Source: Rhopalosiphum padi
Lineage: Eukaryota > Arthropoda > Insecta > Hemiptera > Aphididae
DNA: 64,000 nucleotides
Direction of reading: 5' to 3'
Assembly: GCF_020882245.1 (NCBI RefSeq)
Contig: NC_083597.1
Span: forward strand, 12,062,581-12,126,580
Shown: positions 1 to 13,900 of the stretch, in pieces
Layout of the letters: each line of letters opens with the position of its first letter
How positions within the stretch are numbered: the first letter of the stretch is position 1
Program-made: the position numbers and the translations under genes
The notes under the pieces: generated by a model
The model's database searches: none
The model's input: the letters and a program-made list of their open reading frames with translations, nothing else
Told to the model about the DNA's origin: nothing

Positions 1-3000
1 ACTGCCGGACAATAGAATCAAACATAAAAATTGCGTAAAATTATTTTTGTCATTTGTGAACGCATGTAACAAAGGCTAATGGCTCGAAGGGGGGTGATAT
101 AAAAAAAAGTAAAATAATAATCAAACACACAGCGAAATTAAAAAATATGCTCACGGACAACGACGACGAAAGGGTTTTTTTAATGTTTCTAAGAACATTT
201 CGTCATTAGCGAAAACATTGGTATTAAAAGAAAAACTGGAATCGAAACCTTAGTGCTCGTCGTGTTCTTCTGGTGGGGCACCAGATGGTTAATTTCCCAG
301 CCAACATGATAAAATAAACGAATTTTGTGTGATTACTTTTCCTCCTTGCCACTCACCTAACCACACTGTGCGCCGTGAAAATTTATGATACACTTGATAA
401 TAGACGTCCAAGGATTATTTCCGTTTGAAGATCTCCCGTCCTCTTTTTTTAATATTAAAACTAAATGAAGACCTAATCTATCACAGAAGGTGGTAAATTG
501 TGCGATATATAGTGTTATATTGAAGATAAATATAGGTATGTGTATGTGTGTGTGTGGTGTATAATTACGGCTGCAGTATGTACAAACTGAATATATGTAA
601 CTGACACTGAATACAAGTCATTGTAAAAACTAACACGTATACATTATCGCTATGTTATATTAATATTAATGTTTAAGAATAAGTTATACTTAAGTTATAA
701 CTCAAAATGACACTACTTTTAATGGAATGGTGGCAACACAAATTGTGTGTACAAAAATTTATAAATTAATATAAACGGTTAACTTGACTGTTGAACATTT
801 ATAATTTACGGAAACTTGTGATTTGTACTTGGCTTTTTTTTTGTATTATTTGGTAACCGTGCTTGTGATACAAAGTAAAAATATCATTAATTAGTTATAT
901 ATTTTTCACAATTTCAATTAAATATATTTATTTACTTATGTAATTTACATCTGATAACAATATCAACAAGGTAAAAATTATAATTACAAATACAATTTAA
1001 ATATTTACTATAATTCAATATAATTATCAGCTAAGAATGTTGAATATTATATATTAAATCTATACTTCTTATAAGTTATTTATAGTCTATAAAACTATTA
1101 TTAGATTAATATTATTATTAGTATAGGAATAAAATGAAAGTGAAATAATAAATAAAAATACACATTCGTTTGAAAAATCTTTATCATCCAAATTATACCA
1201 AAATTATATGATGTAAAAACTGAATGATTAAACAGCCAGAGAAAACTTTAAAAAACAATTTAATTTATTTGACTTTTAAAGTTTTAAATGACAATGAAAA
1301 TGTGTTTATAATACAAATTATGTTTTATTTATTAATAGATTTCTTAAGCCACTTAAAGAATAATCACCGAAAGTTGTCTAACAATTTTGAACCAAAAATA
1401 AATCTCAACAAGCTCGGTTTTGCATGAACTCCAATCAGTACTGTTTTAACTTTTTTGACTGCAACGATGTATAATTATTTCCAAATATACAATAGCTCAA
1501 CGCAGAATTATTCTAAACCAAAATGAACGAAACAATAAATTGACTAATGCAAGAAAGTCCAGCGGCTATTTTAATAATATTATATTATTATTATTATTTG
1601 CTTTTAGAAAAGATACTCCTATCTTAGTTTGCTATTTATATCTAATGTAGTTAGTATCATATAAACTGTATACATAGAGTAATTACTCTATGACTGTATA
1701 TTACCTAATATTTTATGTGATATTCAATAAATAACAAATTAGCATTAACATTTTGAAGTTGACATTTCGTCTTTGACAATACGATATTAATACTACAATA
1801 AATAGCATGAATAACTTAAAAGTACCTATATTCGATTTGTATTCTAATTAAATTGAATTTGATTTCTGACACTAATTTTCGCAGCCATATAAAACCTTCC
1901 GGTCGGAGATTGTATACAATATATCAAGTAACAACATGATATTACTATGGTTAGATTATCGTGAAATTATTGATAGTTTGAACGAGAAAAATTTATTTTA
2001 CAACCATGACAATATTTCAGAACATATAATATTGTATATCAGGTTTGCATCACATACAAATAGATGGTAGAATCTTGAACGTTCAATCACAGACAACTAC
2101 AACTATTGGTTTAAATATTCTAGTGCAGTACATAAAATATTATACTCCAAATTATGATCACCGGATAGTCGTTCATCGAAGTTACATTATTCGTCGTAGT
2201 ATTCAAATTTCAAGCACATATTAGACGCTACTGTCAGAGAACAAACGCAACATTTATTTTTTGGTATATAACTAAAAGTAATTTAAACTAAAATGTATGA
2301 TATTTAATAAACATTGATTCCATATCCCATATTGAAAGTAAATACTAAAAAAGCAAGTGAACATAATTTTTGAATTTGGTTTAAGTAAAATGTTTCATTT
2401 ACGTCCATATGTTAACAAACCGTATACTATTATGTACCACGTGTTTATCTTTTGAATAGAATCATTTGCGTATAATTTTTTTTTTCAGTACGCTTAAATG
2501 AATACAAATTTACAATTTTTCAAAATGCATACCTCAAAAATGATATATAAATATTCGTACATTATATTATACAGAGTCTAGGTAAAATGTTAAATGTACA
2601 TTACCATAATATAACCGTTAAAAAAAAACTATGGGGTGGTAATAACATTTAGGAAAATATAATAATGTCGTGAGGTCGTCTGCATAATATACATTACAGC
2701 ATATTATGTGCATGGTACATTTCTAGTTGTATCTACCTATGATATATAGTGTAATAAATCACATGTTTGTTTGAAATAATAATACGGACATCTAATATTC
2801 TTCAATCATAGAAATAATATTATCGCATAACGCCAAAACATTAAATATGATTTATGCCATAACATAATAATATGTGTATCATTTAGGTTTGTATTTTATT
2901 TAATATAGGTTCTTCTGCGATTTAGAGCTAAAATAACTAAAATAAAAATTACAAAACAGTTTAAACGAACTGATTACCGTAAAAGTGAAAATAATACATA

Positions 3001-6000
3001 TATTTTTTTTTTTTGTAAAGGAAAAATAGAATTTTACAATATAAAAAAAAATGGAAATCAAAATAAAACTACTGATTTTTTCCAAAGTGTAATGATTTTA
3101 TTTCCATGTATATACTACATGGCTATACATCAATTACTTTTTCCAAATTTATATGTGTTTATATTTTTGAATTATTGCCTAATACCTATTTATACTTAAT
3201 ATTATGTACAATGTATTAAAAAAGTAATAATGAATATATAATGAATATAGTAACATATTTTTTGATGGTATGAAAAATTGAGTTAAAAAAATATACTTTC
3301 GTTTGTATATGAAGTGTTAGATAAGTATTTATAAATTGTAAGAGAAATGTGGGTAAGGTGGCAGTGCTAAGCAAAATTACATTATACCACTCCAGGATTT
3401 TTCTTCATAAGATTAAAACTAGAGTGTGTACTTGAATATACCAAATATAATGATTTATTATAAGAAACTTTTAAGTTGATATAAAAAGATACTTTAATTT
3501 TTAAAAAAGTTACAAAATTAGCTCTTCTGCCCACCCAGGTTGGTAAAATTGTCAGTCAACGTTCACTTTTATCGCTGATATAAAATTTTTAGTACCTACC
3601 TATTATTATTAATAATTATTTTGTAATATAATCATGTATAATTCATGAATTAAATTTAAGAACATTTAACATTTTTTTTTTATATTATATTAATAATCTG
3701 TCTATAAAAACATAATACTTTCGTAATTTTTTTTTTCGTTAAACAAAATTAAATGTGAATAAATTAGAGTTCTTTCTTAATGATAAAGATAAATTATAAG
3801 CTACAACTGTTCTTAAATAAATAATTATTTTTCAGTCAACAAGTTTGCTAATAGTCTTTTTAACCACAGTGACCACCTTTTTCTTTTCATAATTAAAAAA
3901 AACTACAGATGTTTGTTTTGATATTTAAAAATATAATGTCTCTTTTCACAAATAAATTATACTAAAACTAATTATGTAATATAAATATTAAATACAGACA
4001 TATTATTATGTAAATATAAAAAAAATGAATTTAGGTATATACATTTCTGAGATACCTACATAATGAATACTGTAATATGATCCGAAGCATCAGAAATGTA
4101 TTTTGTATTATTAATCGAAAATGGCATAATATGTTTTATCAGTATTTTATAAATCGATACAATTAATAATAATAAAAAAAATAAAATGTATGTGAATTAA
4201 AAAATTGTTTATTTTTAACGAGAGAAAAATAATTCATGACCAGTTTACACACTATTTGGCCACTTCGTTCACCTTTTAATTAATACCTCTTTTCTTACTA
4301 TGAAAACTATTTAAATCGGCCATAAATAATATATTATGTTAATATTACGTGAGGTTTATTTAAATATGTTCTTAATTGATACCTTAATTAATCATACGCT
4401 AATATTCTACGGGTACTTAATAAAATTTGGTTACTTCTAAAATTAAATTAAATAAATTTAAAATATAAATAACAGAATGCCTACATTTCATTATATAATT
4501 TTTGTATAGTCTTTAGCCCTAAGTGAAGCGACAAAAAAAGCAGTGGCATACAATTTATCCTACATCTTCTTTTGAACTTTTGAAATCAATTAAATAAAAA
4601 CTACTCAATCAATATAATACTACAGTTGTTAATAAGTGTACAACGTTGTACATTTTTTCCTTAAGTCGTATATTGAATTTTTGCTGGTTGCAATTAATTG
4701 CAATATTGTAAATGTATTTCTGATTGGAAAATAATTTCATAAATATATATATATATATATATATATGTACTCGTATAATAACCGAAGTGATCCATTTAAC
4801 GTAATACACTTATAATAAGTGTCTTATGTTGAATGGATCACGGTATATATTAATATATACATTTTTTTCATTAAAAACTATATTTTATGATAACTTTTAT
4901 AAGCTTAAAAATCATCATACTTCAATCTAAAATCGTAATCATTACATAATTAAAATAAATTACTTTTACAGTAAAAAATAAAATCAATTCAACCACTCAA
5001 TATCAAAATATAATGTATTTATTAATGATAACTACCTAATATGTTTAATCTGTTTAATCACTACGAAAAGAGCCAATAACTCGGTTTGACTATTTTGTTT
5101 TTTCTATAAAGTAAAAAGTATGGCTTAATTGAAATATTAGAATGTTAGAATATTACAAAATTTAACACATTTTTATAAAATGTATGTTTATATGTGCTTG
5201 TAATTTTATAAGACATTATAAATAATTATCTATTTAATGTTTATTATCAAGTTTTTCATGCAAAAAATCGTAATATTTTACCTTTCAAACACAATCTCCC
5301 TAAGGGTCAAGGGTTTGGCTGATCTTTGTGATTTTGGAGTACAAATTATTTTATATCAGGTGATTGGTCATCTTACTATACTATAACATTATTCCACAAG
5401 GAAATAGATGATGTATTCGTCGCTCTACACTAGTCAGGTAAAGTCCGGATCGTTGTACAATACAATTAAAAGTTACTTTAGTTAGTAACCAACCCTAAAG
5501 GCTTTTAAGTTTAAATATCATTCGTTTAAATTCTAATCAAAAACACAAGGATAAACAACAAAAATAAAGTTATACAGTAGGTATTATACTGAATAAATTA
5601 TAAATACAATTTCAATCTTACCTTGAAATCGTAAGTACTTCAATTCATAGTCGAATTGAGTCAATATTTGGGAAGCCTGGAGCACAGCTGCACTATTTTG
5701 AAAGTTTGTTACTATGACTGCATATTATACTCTAGTCTAAACATTAAACAACATTGCAATTAATATGTGATATCTGTTTTCGACTCATTTGCGTTAGCTC
5801 GACATTACACTTATACTGATTAAAGATATGCAAAAATGTATAAATAAAATATGCTAGTAACGATCGTGTATATTACACTAATATTTATATTTATTACCCT
5901 CTAAGACGTTATATTTAGTAAATAAATAATTATTCAATAATGATGCAGTGATGCGATTGCACACGCATGCAGTGGTTACAAAGGTTACCGGCGCGTATCA

Positions 6001-7280
6001 CGGGATTGGCGTTTGTGGCAAATCGTACTTAAAATATAAAGTGTATATTAATGATCACGTTCTGACGCCCTGAAACATTAACGTTTATATGTTAATGACA
6101 AATCAATCGATATTCACGTGAAATCTTCAATATACGCGTGTAAATCTTCTTTATTGTCGCCATTGTGACGTATGACCGCTTGTGGTGTGCGAAAAGAGAC
6201 TGTGAAGATGGGAGGAGGTATATTACACTATTTTATTAAAATAATATATGTTACCTACTATTACTTACTTAAAATATTATCGACTAAAAAAAAAAAATCA
6301 TTTATATTGTTCCATATAACAATATTATGTGGTAAATAAATATTATTATGTACAGTAGCAGCTGTAGATATGTTGTAGGCATTATTGATATTGACAGCGG
6401 CAAGAAACGCGTCTTGACTGTATATATTTGGTAGGCATTCTCGAACGACAATGTGATGGTACAGTTACGTCTTATGTGATGTAAACCGACATAAAATATA
6501 GATACTCGTCCACATATTTCCAGACCTTCACATTTTATGCCATATTGACCTGATGAAAGAGTTGTACTATACAATATAGCATGATAATACACTTGTGCAT
6601 TTAATGCAGGGAAATTCGATGCATGAATCCAAATGCATTTGGATTTTAAGCACATGCCAAACGACACACTCGTTATGTACTTGTGTATTAAAATAGAAAT
6701 ATGTATATATAATATATTGCATTTTGCATATAATATAATATTATTAAGTGTTCTATTATAGCTGGTTACATCATTACATCATCTCCCGTTTCAGCAGCCA
6801 CCGGTAGGTTGTCTGTGTTTGATATCTCGAGCGATACGATCGAAACCTCGAGACGAATCCTTGACCGGAAATTACCTTTGCATTGTATATAAAATGGCTT
6901 TACGCATTACAATACGCTATATTTTGGACGATCAATGGCTTCTATTAAATATCTAGACAGTCAATAGTCTATGCTTGATAGACGCCGAACCTCATTTGTT
7001 CGTGTATTCTTGTTAAAAACGGGAAATTGATTTGGTTGACACTGGTATTATAATATCCCAATAGGAATACTAATCATTATGAATTACAAACATTAAAATA
7101 TTTTATTAAGTTAATCGTGACTGTTTTTCATAGTCACAATAACGCGTTCACCCAAGTACAGTACCTATTTTTGTGGTGCTAAATAGTTTTAATACTAATA
7201 AATAGAACATATAAGGTTTGACAATTAATTAATTTAAACAAAAGACAAGCTATTTTATTGTCGTCGACGGAAGGGTCATA
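1..7280. other. A+T-rich region without a recognised gene
   Basis: No supported coding exon. G+C-balanced patches occur at about 160-360, 5940-6200 and 6780-6900. A 117-codon ATG frame on the - strand (6302-6655) is discussed in the findings. A short TG run lies near 537-556. Confidence 0.5.
4743..4766. repeat. (AT)n microsatellite
   Basis: Twelve uninterrupted AT units. Similar shorter tracts occur at 12992-13009, 49205-49221 and 54915-54933, and TAA/TTA tracts at 33148-33170 and 46322-46348. Confidence 0.95.
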
Positions 7281-7375
7281 TCCCGTTTCGCCGCCGTTCA
7301 TTTAGCCACCATACCATTTCGCCACCAATGTATTCCTATTTAGTATTTTGTGCCACCGTCTCATTTCACCAACTG
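7281..7375 (+). repeat. Degenerate CATTTCGCCACC repeat cluster
   Basis: Within about 95 bases the motif occurs five times in degenerate form: GTTTCGCCGCCG, CATTTAGCCACC, CATTTCGCCACC, TTTGTGCCACCG and CATTTCACCAAC. Spacing is near 16-20 bases for the first three. It stands out from the A+T-rich surroundings. Function unknown; it is probably part of a dispersed aphid repeat. Confidence 0.6.
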
Positions 7376-10294
7376 GTGTTTATTCCGAATTATTTGTATA
7401 TTATTTTACATAATTATTTTTATTATTATTGAGATATCAATATAATTGACTTGTATATAACGAAAATATTAATACTATGATGCATCTGCTTAAATTATTT
7501 ATATTAGTATATAATTTAATTATTATTAATTTCATGGTTAACATTTTGTTTGATATAAAGTAAAAACGTGATCAATTTTGACGATTGTTAATTAATTAAT
7601 GTTTAATCATTAGAACTAGGGACTTAAGGAGTTTGCACATTTTTTAATAATCATTCAAAAAATAGCTAAATAGTATAGAAATATGTTTCATAGTACTAGG
7701 AGCTTAAAACAATCATATTTATTTTGCATACCTACTATAATATTTCCCATTGTGTAGTTACACTTGTCAAACACGTACATGCATATAATTTATTTAAATT
7801 GGAACCTGTAATTCATTAAGTAATAAAAAAATAAGTTCATAATCAATTATTTTCAATTGTATAACAGCTTAACATCATAACAATATTTCCATCCATATCT
7901 AGTCCTTCAACTTTAAATTAATTGAAAATATTTTTATTTTATTAATTTATAATAAGCGATAGAAAGTTTATTTAAAGTAATATGTATCAACTTTTCATCT
8001 GATTCTCCTGTTTACTTATTTGAATTGTAAATTTCTTCTCCTGTTGAAACGGTTCTGGGTGACAATTATAGTGAAATAATGGTTGCAATTATTTTTTTTG
8101 TGGTGATTTCAATCTTCCTGATATAAATTAGTCTAAAACATTCTATTTGCTATTAAAATTACTTGTGTTCTTGAAAAATTTGTTTTAGGTAAACATAATT
8201 TTTAATAACTATACGTTTATTCTTGGTATATTTGTTTACTAATTATAGTTAAATTTCTGTTTTAAAGCCGTATGTAATATTATAATTGTAGTTGTTGTTT
8301 CAGAAAATACATATTATCCAATCTCAGTTCTCCATACTTCAGGAATTACGAGTATAATTTATGAATTGATATTTCATAATCTAGTATCGTTTTTTTTCTC
8401 GTTCATATTTTAGCCGAAATATTGATTATGGTAGAGTTGCTTCTTTCGTCTTATTATTTAGGCTTTAACTGGAAGAAAAAGTTCTTGGAAATTAATACTA
8501 ACGAAGCTAAAAACATATTTTATGACGCACTTTTAGATATTAAATTATGTTTCATATATATTATATAAACAATTAAATTCATCAAGATGGTTTTCTAAAA
8601 AAATTAAGGATGTTAGGGATGTTGTTATTTGAAAAAAAGTTCAAGCCTTGTTAAATTCCACGAAGATTCAAAATGATTATCAATTATTATTTTATTTTAT
8701 TTTTGGACTCAGTATAAAACGAAATATTAAAACTTTAAAGTTTAAAGTAATACATTTTATACGTATAAAGTATTAAGTCTACATTTTCCTCAAAACCTTG
8801 AACATTTTGGGACTTTGTTCGTAGAAATAACAAAAATGTGTAATGGTATTCTTATTAATGTTAAGCTTAATGGTGTATCAACTATTAGTACTATAATAGG
8901 CATAATGTTTATGATTCATATTCTATAAAATTTGTTAATATTTGTTTTGATTTGGTTTTAGTAGTGTAGACTTTTCCAGTAAATTTTGATATAATATTTT
9001 TTTTTTACTGTATGTTTTAAGTCATCGATGTTGAATACTAATTTAGTGACTTGATCTGCGATAAAACTGTTATCTATTGAATATGTTGATATTTCAGATT
9101 TTTTTTTATACAGGTGTCGTATTTCTTCTATTTTGTGTTTTCTTTATTTCCTTTGGAGTAGTATATTATGTAACTATAGGGTATATAAATTATAATAATA
9201 CGTTGAAAATACTATTTAAATAAGACAGTTCATTTTATATAAAATGTTAAAGTCGTTAAATTGTATACATTTTATACAAATCGATTAAACTTACTGTTAT
9301 GATACCTACCTTGCTCTTCGCGTTGTAAAAATAAATTGATAAGTACAAAGTACAATATATAATACCCTAAATATTCAAATATTATATCAAATTTATTTTG
9401 ATTTAATTTAACATTGAAATAAATAAATACACGAAATAATTTATGTTTTCACAAACATTAATTGAGTATAATATTATACTTGCAGTATAACAATAATAGT
9501 TGTTAAAAACGTTTAATATTCACTGTACTATTTAACGCATGTCAGTAATAATACGTACAAATTTGTTAACTTTCCTCATAATATTTAACATTTGTGCATA
9601 CATTACATTTATTTATACACCATGCATATAATATATATATTATGATAATCATTATTGAAATAATATGTTGTATATTTATAAATTTACAATATATACGTAA
9701 GTATGTTAATAATCTAAAATACTAGAATTACCTATAATAGCGTTAATTAAAACAATATTGTGTTGTTTTTTTTAAATGTGGGTTTTAACAGAAGTATACT
9801 TGAGTATTTTAAAACCTATCATTTATTGTAGGGCTTACTTTTTTTTTCATTAGTCATACATTTTAAAAATACAAATTAAAATAATATTATCTGTTTCTAA
9901 AACCAATCTAATGCGACGTACCTATTATGAAATATGAATTATATTATTATTATTATTTATTATTATTTATTACGACCCGGGTACTGAGTAATAATACCAA
10001 ATATCTATTGTTAAATACAATAAATACCATAATTTCAATTTTAAAGTCTACAAATAACAAACAATAAATCATAATTCGTATCTATTATTATTTATTAATA
10101 GAATAATATTTATAAAATATTATTTAACATCTAAATTTAACTTGGGGGGGGAGCAAATAAATGATGGGGGACAACTACCTTCCGTGTAGTATTATATACC
10201 TGAATTCAACACTTTACCTATTTGACACTATCAACTAATTATTAAAAAATATCATTATTTTATAATATAGTACACTTAAGTAATAAATAAGTAT
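7376..10294. other. Non-coding, with a decayed coding-like tract on the - strand
   Basis: From about 7960 to 9170 the - strand is A- and C-rich with patches of coding-like sequence broken by stops and frameshifts; the longest is a 61-codon frame without ATG at 8958-9143. It is probably a transposon fossil that I cannot assign. The remainder is A+T-rich with nothing seen. Confidence 0.35.
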
Positions 10295-10296
10295 TA

Positions 10297-10962
10297 CTGT
10301 CGTCTCACTCGATACTTCAAAATTGAAGGAACCGAGCAAAAGATTCGATTTATAGAGGTTTTCGATTTACCAAGTGTTCGAATAATCGAGAGAAAAAAAT
10401 AAATAATTTGAATTCAAAAGAGATATACATACATTGTTGTATTAATTATTTAATATTATACATTTGTTTTGATATTTATTAATATATATTGTATTATTAT
10501 ATTTTACAATTGTCACTCGATAATTCAAAATTCAGGAGATCGACTTAAAAATTCGATTTTTCAAATTACCTAAATTATATTATATTTTCACATTCTTTGT
10601 GTACCATTACCATAGCAATGAGTATAGAAATTTTACATGGTCCATCATCCATGTAATCCAAAACTTCTTGAAAAATGTCTTTACGATACATAATTTTACC
10701 ATTTTTTTCATACCCTGATTATTGGATAGTTAGATAGTTTTAAGATGTAAAAAATAAATTTTGATATTTTCGAGATGAAGAATATTATGGTGAGCGGTAA
10801 AGTTGCTAATGAATATCAAATTTTGCGATTTCCACCGACAAATATCTCGAATAATCAAGAGGACCAAAATACATTAATTTTCTTCTAATTATGGAGGATT
10901 TCTCAGGGGACAAAGCGTTAAATTCGATTTATGAAATTTTTTGAATTATCGAGTGACTACTG
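10297..10962. mobile_element. pogo/Tigger-like non-autonomous DNA transposon
   Basis: The left end CTGTCGTCTCACTCGATACT and the right end, read on the other strand, CAGTAGTCACTCGATAATTC are imperfect inverted repeats. Both are flanked by TA (10295-10296 and 10963-10964), as expected for Tc1/pogo elements. Just inside, the left end has further strings of the same kind (TCGATTTATAGAGG, CGAATAATCGAGAG). A second copy of the terminal sequence, CACTCGATAATTCAAAATTC, sits internally at 10513, so the locus may be a truncated copy next to or around a complete shorter one. No transposase ORF remains. Confidence 0.6.
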
Positions 10963-10964
10963 TA

Positions 10965-13900
10965 TGCATTATATAGTATAGAATTGTAATACTGAACTAA
11001 TTGTTCATATAATATGTACATCTGCCTAAAAAGTGTATTCTTTTATTTTTTAAATATAAAAACAAAAACTTAACATTTTTTTATTAATCCTTAAATAACT
11101 TATTATAAAAATCAATTATTATACTTGACATAATCAATTTGTTTAAAAAGTTTTAAATTTATGAGTCATGAGCCTCTATATTAACATAATCAAGGGTTCA
11201 TTATTAGAAATATTTAAAATAAAATAATCATACGTTATGCCTTATGGTATAACATTATACAGTTAGCCAAGTTAATGTGACTGAAGTTTTAAAGGACATA
11301 TTATGCAATAATTCTACATTAAAATTATACTAATTTAAATATATTCTGCGTTTTATAGTATTATAAAATGTATTAAAATGTAAGAATAAGGATATTTATT
11401 TGAATATCAATTTAATTTTAATATTTTGATCATAACATCATTATTTACTAAGGAGTCTTTTTTTCTAAACATATGATTTCAAATTTTAAAAATAAATACA
11501 CCTACAACCTTTATGCAAATCTTAGTTAATGTATAAAAATAAATGTCGTTAATGTTGTATAGAATAATAATTTTCTTCGATGTAGGTACTTACCTAAATA
11601 ATATTGTACAAATATGTATTATAGATGTATAATATGCGCATATGTACATAATATAATAAAAGCGTAATATATGAAATGGAAAGTGGGTTCTAATTTTTTT
11701 AGGTCATTCGTAAGTACCTATAGGCTTACTCATTGCACATAAAAAGTATAAAATGGGATTACAACTAATCCCGTGAAAACAACAGGCTTGGTTAACAAGA
11801 GTGGTTACACGCCTTCGGTTTAATTTTTAGTATAGTTATTATAAGGTACATAAGTTCGACCGAGATATTAGAAAACTATTTGTTAAGTAAATACCTATTT
11901 ATATTAATACATCAATACAGTACGTAGATTAAGATAACTTAAGTTCTGTATCTACAAGATGTTGTATACAAATATAATATTTATATTATAAGTATATAAT
12001 TATAAAAACAAGTATGCAAATAATATAAGCCGCTAATAATTTAAAAACAAATAAACATAGGTATGCAAAAAACAGTTAATACTTATAACAATTATAACTA
12101 TATATAATTAATTATTCTGGTAGCTGAAGTCAGTTCTTGAATAGTATAAAAAACAACAACATAGATTTAAAAAAACATTTTGAAAAAAGTGACAAGTGAG
12201 TACTGCTAAGCTATATAGTAGGTGTGGGATAGGTCTTTGTAATGGATATATTAGTTTTGAATTCAATGGTAAAAATATATCATTGTATACGAAAAATGAT
12301 TCGAGCTAAGATGGTTTGTCAACCTATATTACTAAGTATATATTATGAGTTTATGATAAGCTTTTTGATATTCTATTAAAGTAATTCATTTTACTATTTG
12401 TATTACAGTGATTGACTTAACTTTGCAAAAAACACCGTATTTATTATATTATAAATCAATATTTAATTATTATATAATATATATTTATATACCATATTAA
12501 ATTATTGTTATTAACTTTTGAATCAATACCACCTGACTGTAAAACAACATAAATAGGTCCATAGTATAAATATATTGTATAATATCATTATTAATCTACA
12601 TATTTTTCCTTATACTTGCTACTTTTTTTTTTATTATTATCAATTTAAAAAATATTTACAACCTGTAATAATTTGTACAATAAGTAATAGAGATTATTTA
12701 TAACAAGACTGGACGGCTTGATACTTGCTACTTGAAGATATTTTCAAAAAAAAAATACATATACAAGGTTATATAATTTATAATGGATATTTAATCTTCA
12801 AATGTCTCATGCAAACGGTAAAGTTGAACTAGATAATCTATTCCTTTTTGGAAATTATCTGATTAAACTCTAAAAGTGGTCTTCAGATGTTTGGTAACTA
12901 TGAAATGGTGACATAAAATTATAAAGCATTTTGATAAATAGTTCCTATATACAATTTGAGTGTAACTAGAATTAACAACATGGCATACGTGATATATATA
13001 TATATATATTTTGTTTAATCCACAAATCATCCTGTTGGTTTATAAATAGTCTATTTCACAAAACACTTTTTGAGATTTGTAATAGTCTAATTATTTATTT
13101 ATGAAAAAAACTCACTACACACTGTAAGTTTAAGACTAATGAACCTTTTTTTAAGACTACCTCAAAGGCATATTTTTTTATATATTATAGACATCTATTA
13201 TTCTTTATTATAGGTAGGTATTCAATTTCATTTTATTATATACATATTTGTTTTTTTATGTAAGTAAATATCGTAATGTAAACACTAAGTATATTCAGTG
13301 GCCCTTTAAAATCTTTACAGGATATATTATTATAACAAATAAATGCACGCATATTGGGCGCGTATGTGAATGGTTTTTCGATCAAATCCGCGTAAGTATA
13401 TTGTATATATCATGCATTGTTGGGTCCAATGCACACAAATTATCATACCACATCGTTTTAATGATTGTTCCGGCTTTTCCATATTACGATGATTTACGTG
13501 TGTACAAACCGAACGCTCACATGACTGGAGAGTTTTGGTAGTACGTAAAATAACGTGCGATGTGTAATGTATTTACAATACATACATGTATATTATTTGG
13601 CAGTTGTAGCAAGTACAAAATCAACAATGCCGGAAATATTATTTTGCTTATTTAGATCTTTTCGAGTCCAAGACACATCGTTAAAACCTGCATAATTATA
13701 ACACAAAACATCGAAGTTAAGATAATTAATATTGATTTATAAAACATACTTTGTATATTTTTTGAGTTTTTATATGCAATCGACTAATAGATACTCGGTG
13801 GAAATTTAAATTAAATTATATTATAATATTTACCTAAAATATGAAAATAAGAAAAAGATTCAATGATTATAATTTTTTTATAAAAATATATAAATCTTAA

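Noticed and set aside
250..310. Possible last exon on the - strand ending SGAPPEEHDEH-stop
   Set aside because: The frame closes again after 12 codons and I could not find a convincing acceptor or upstream exon.
13248..13541. 97-codon + strand frame
   Set aside because: Begins at TTG, has no ATG near its start, no splice context and no recognisable motif.
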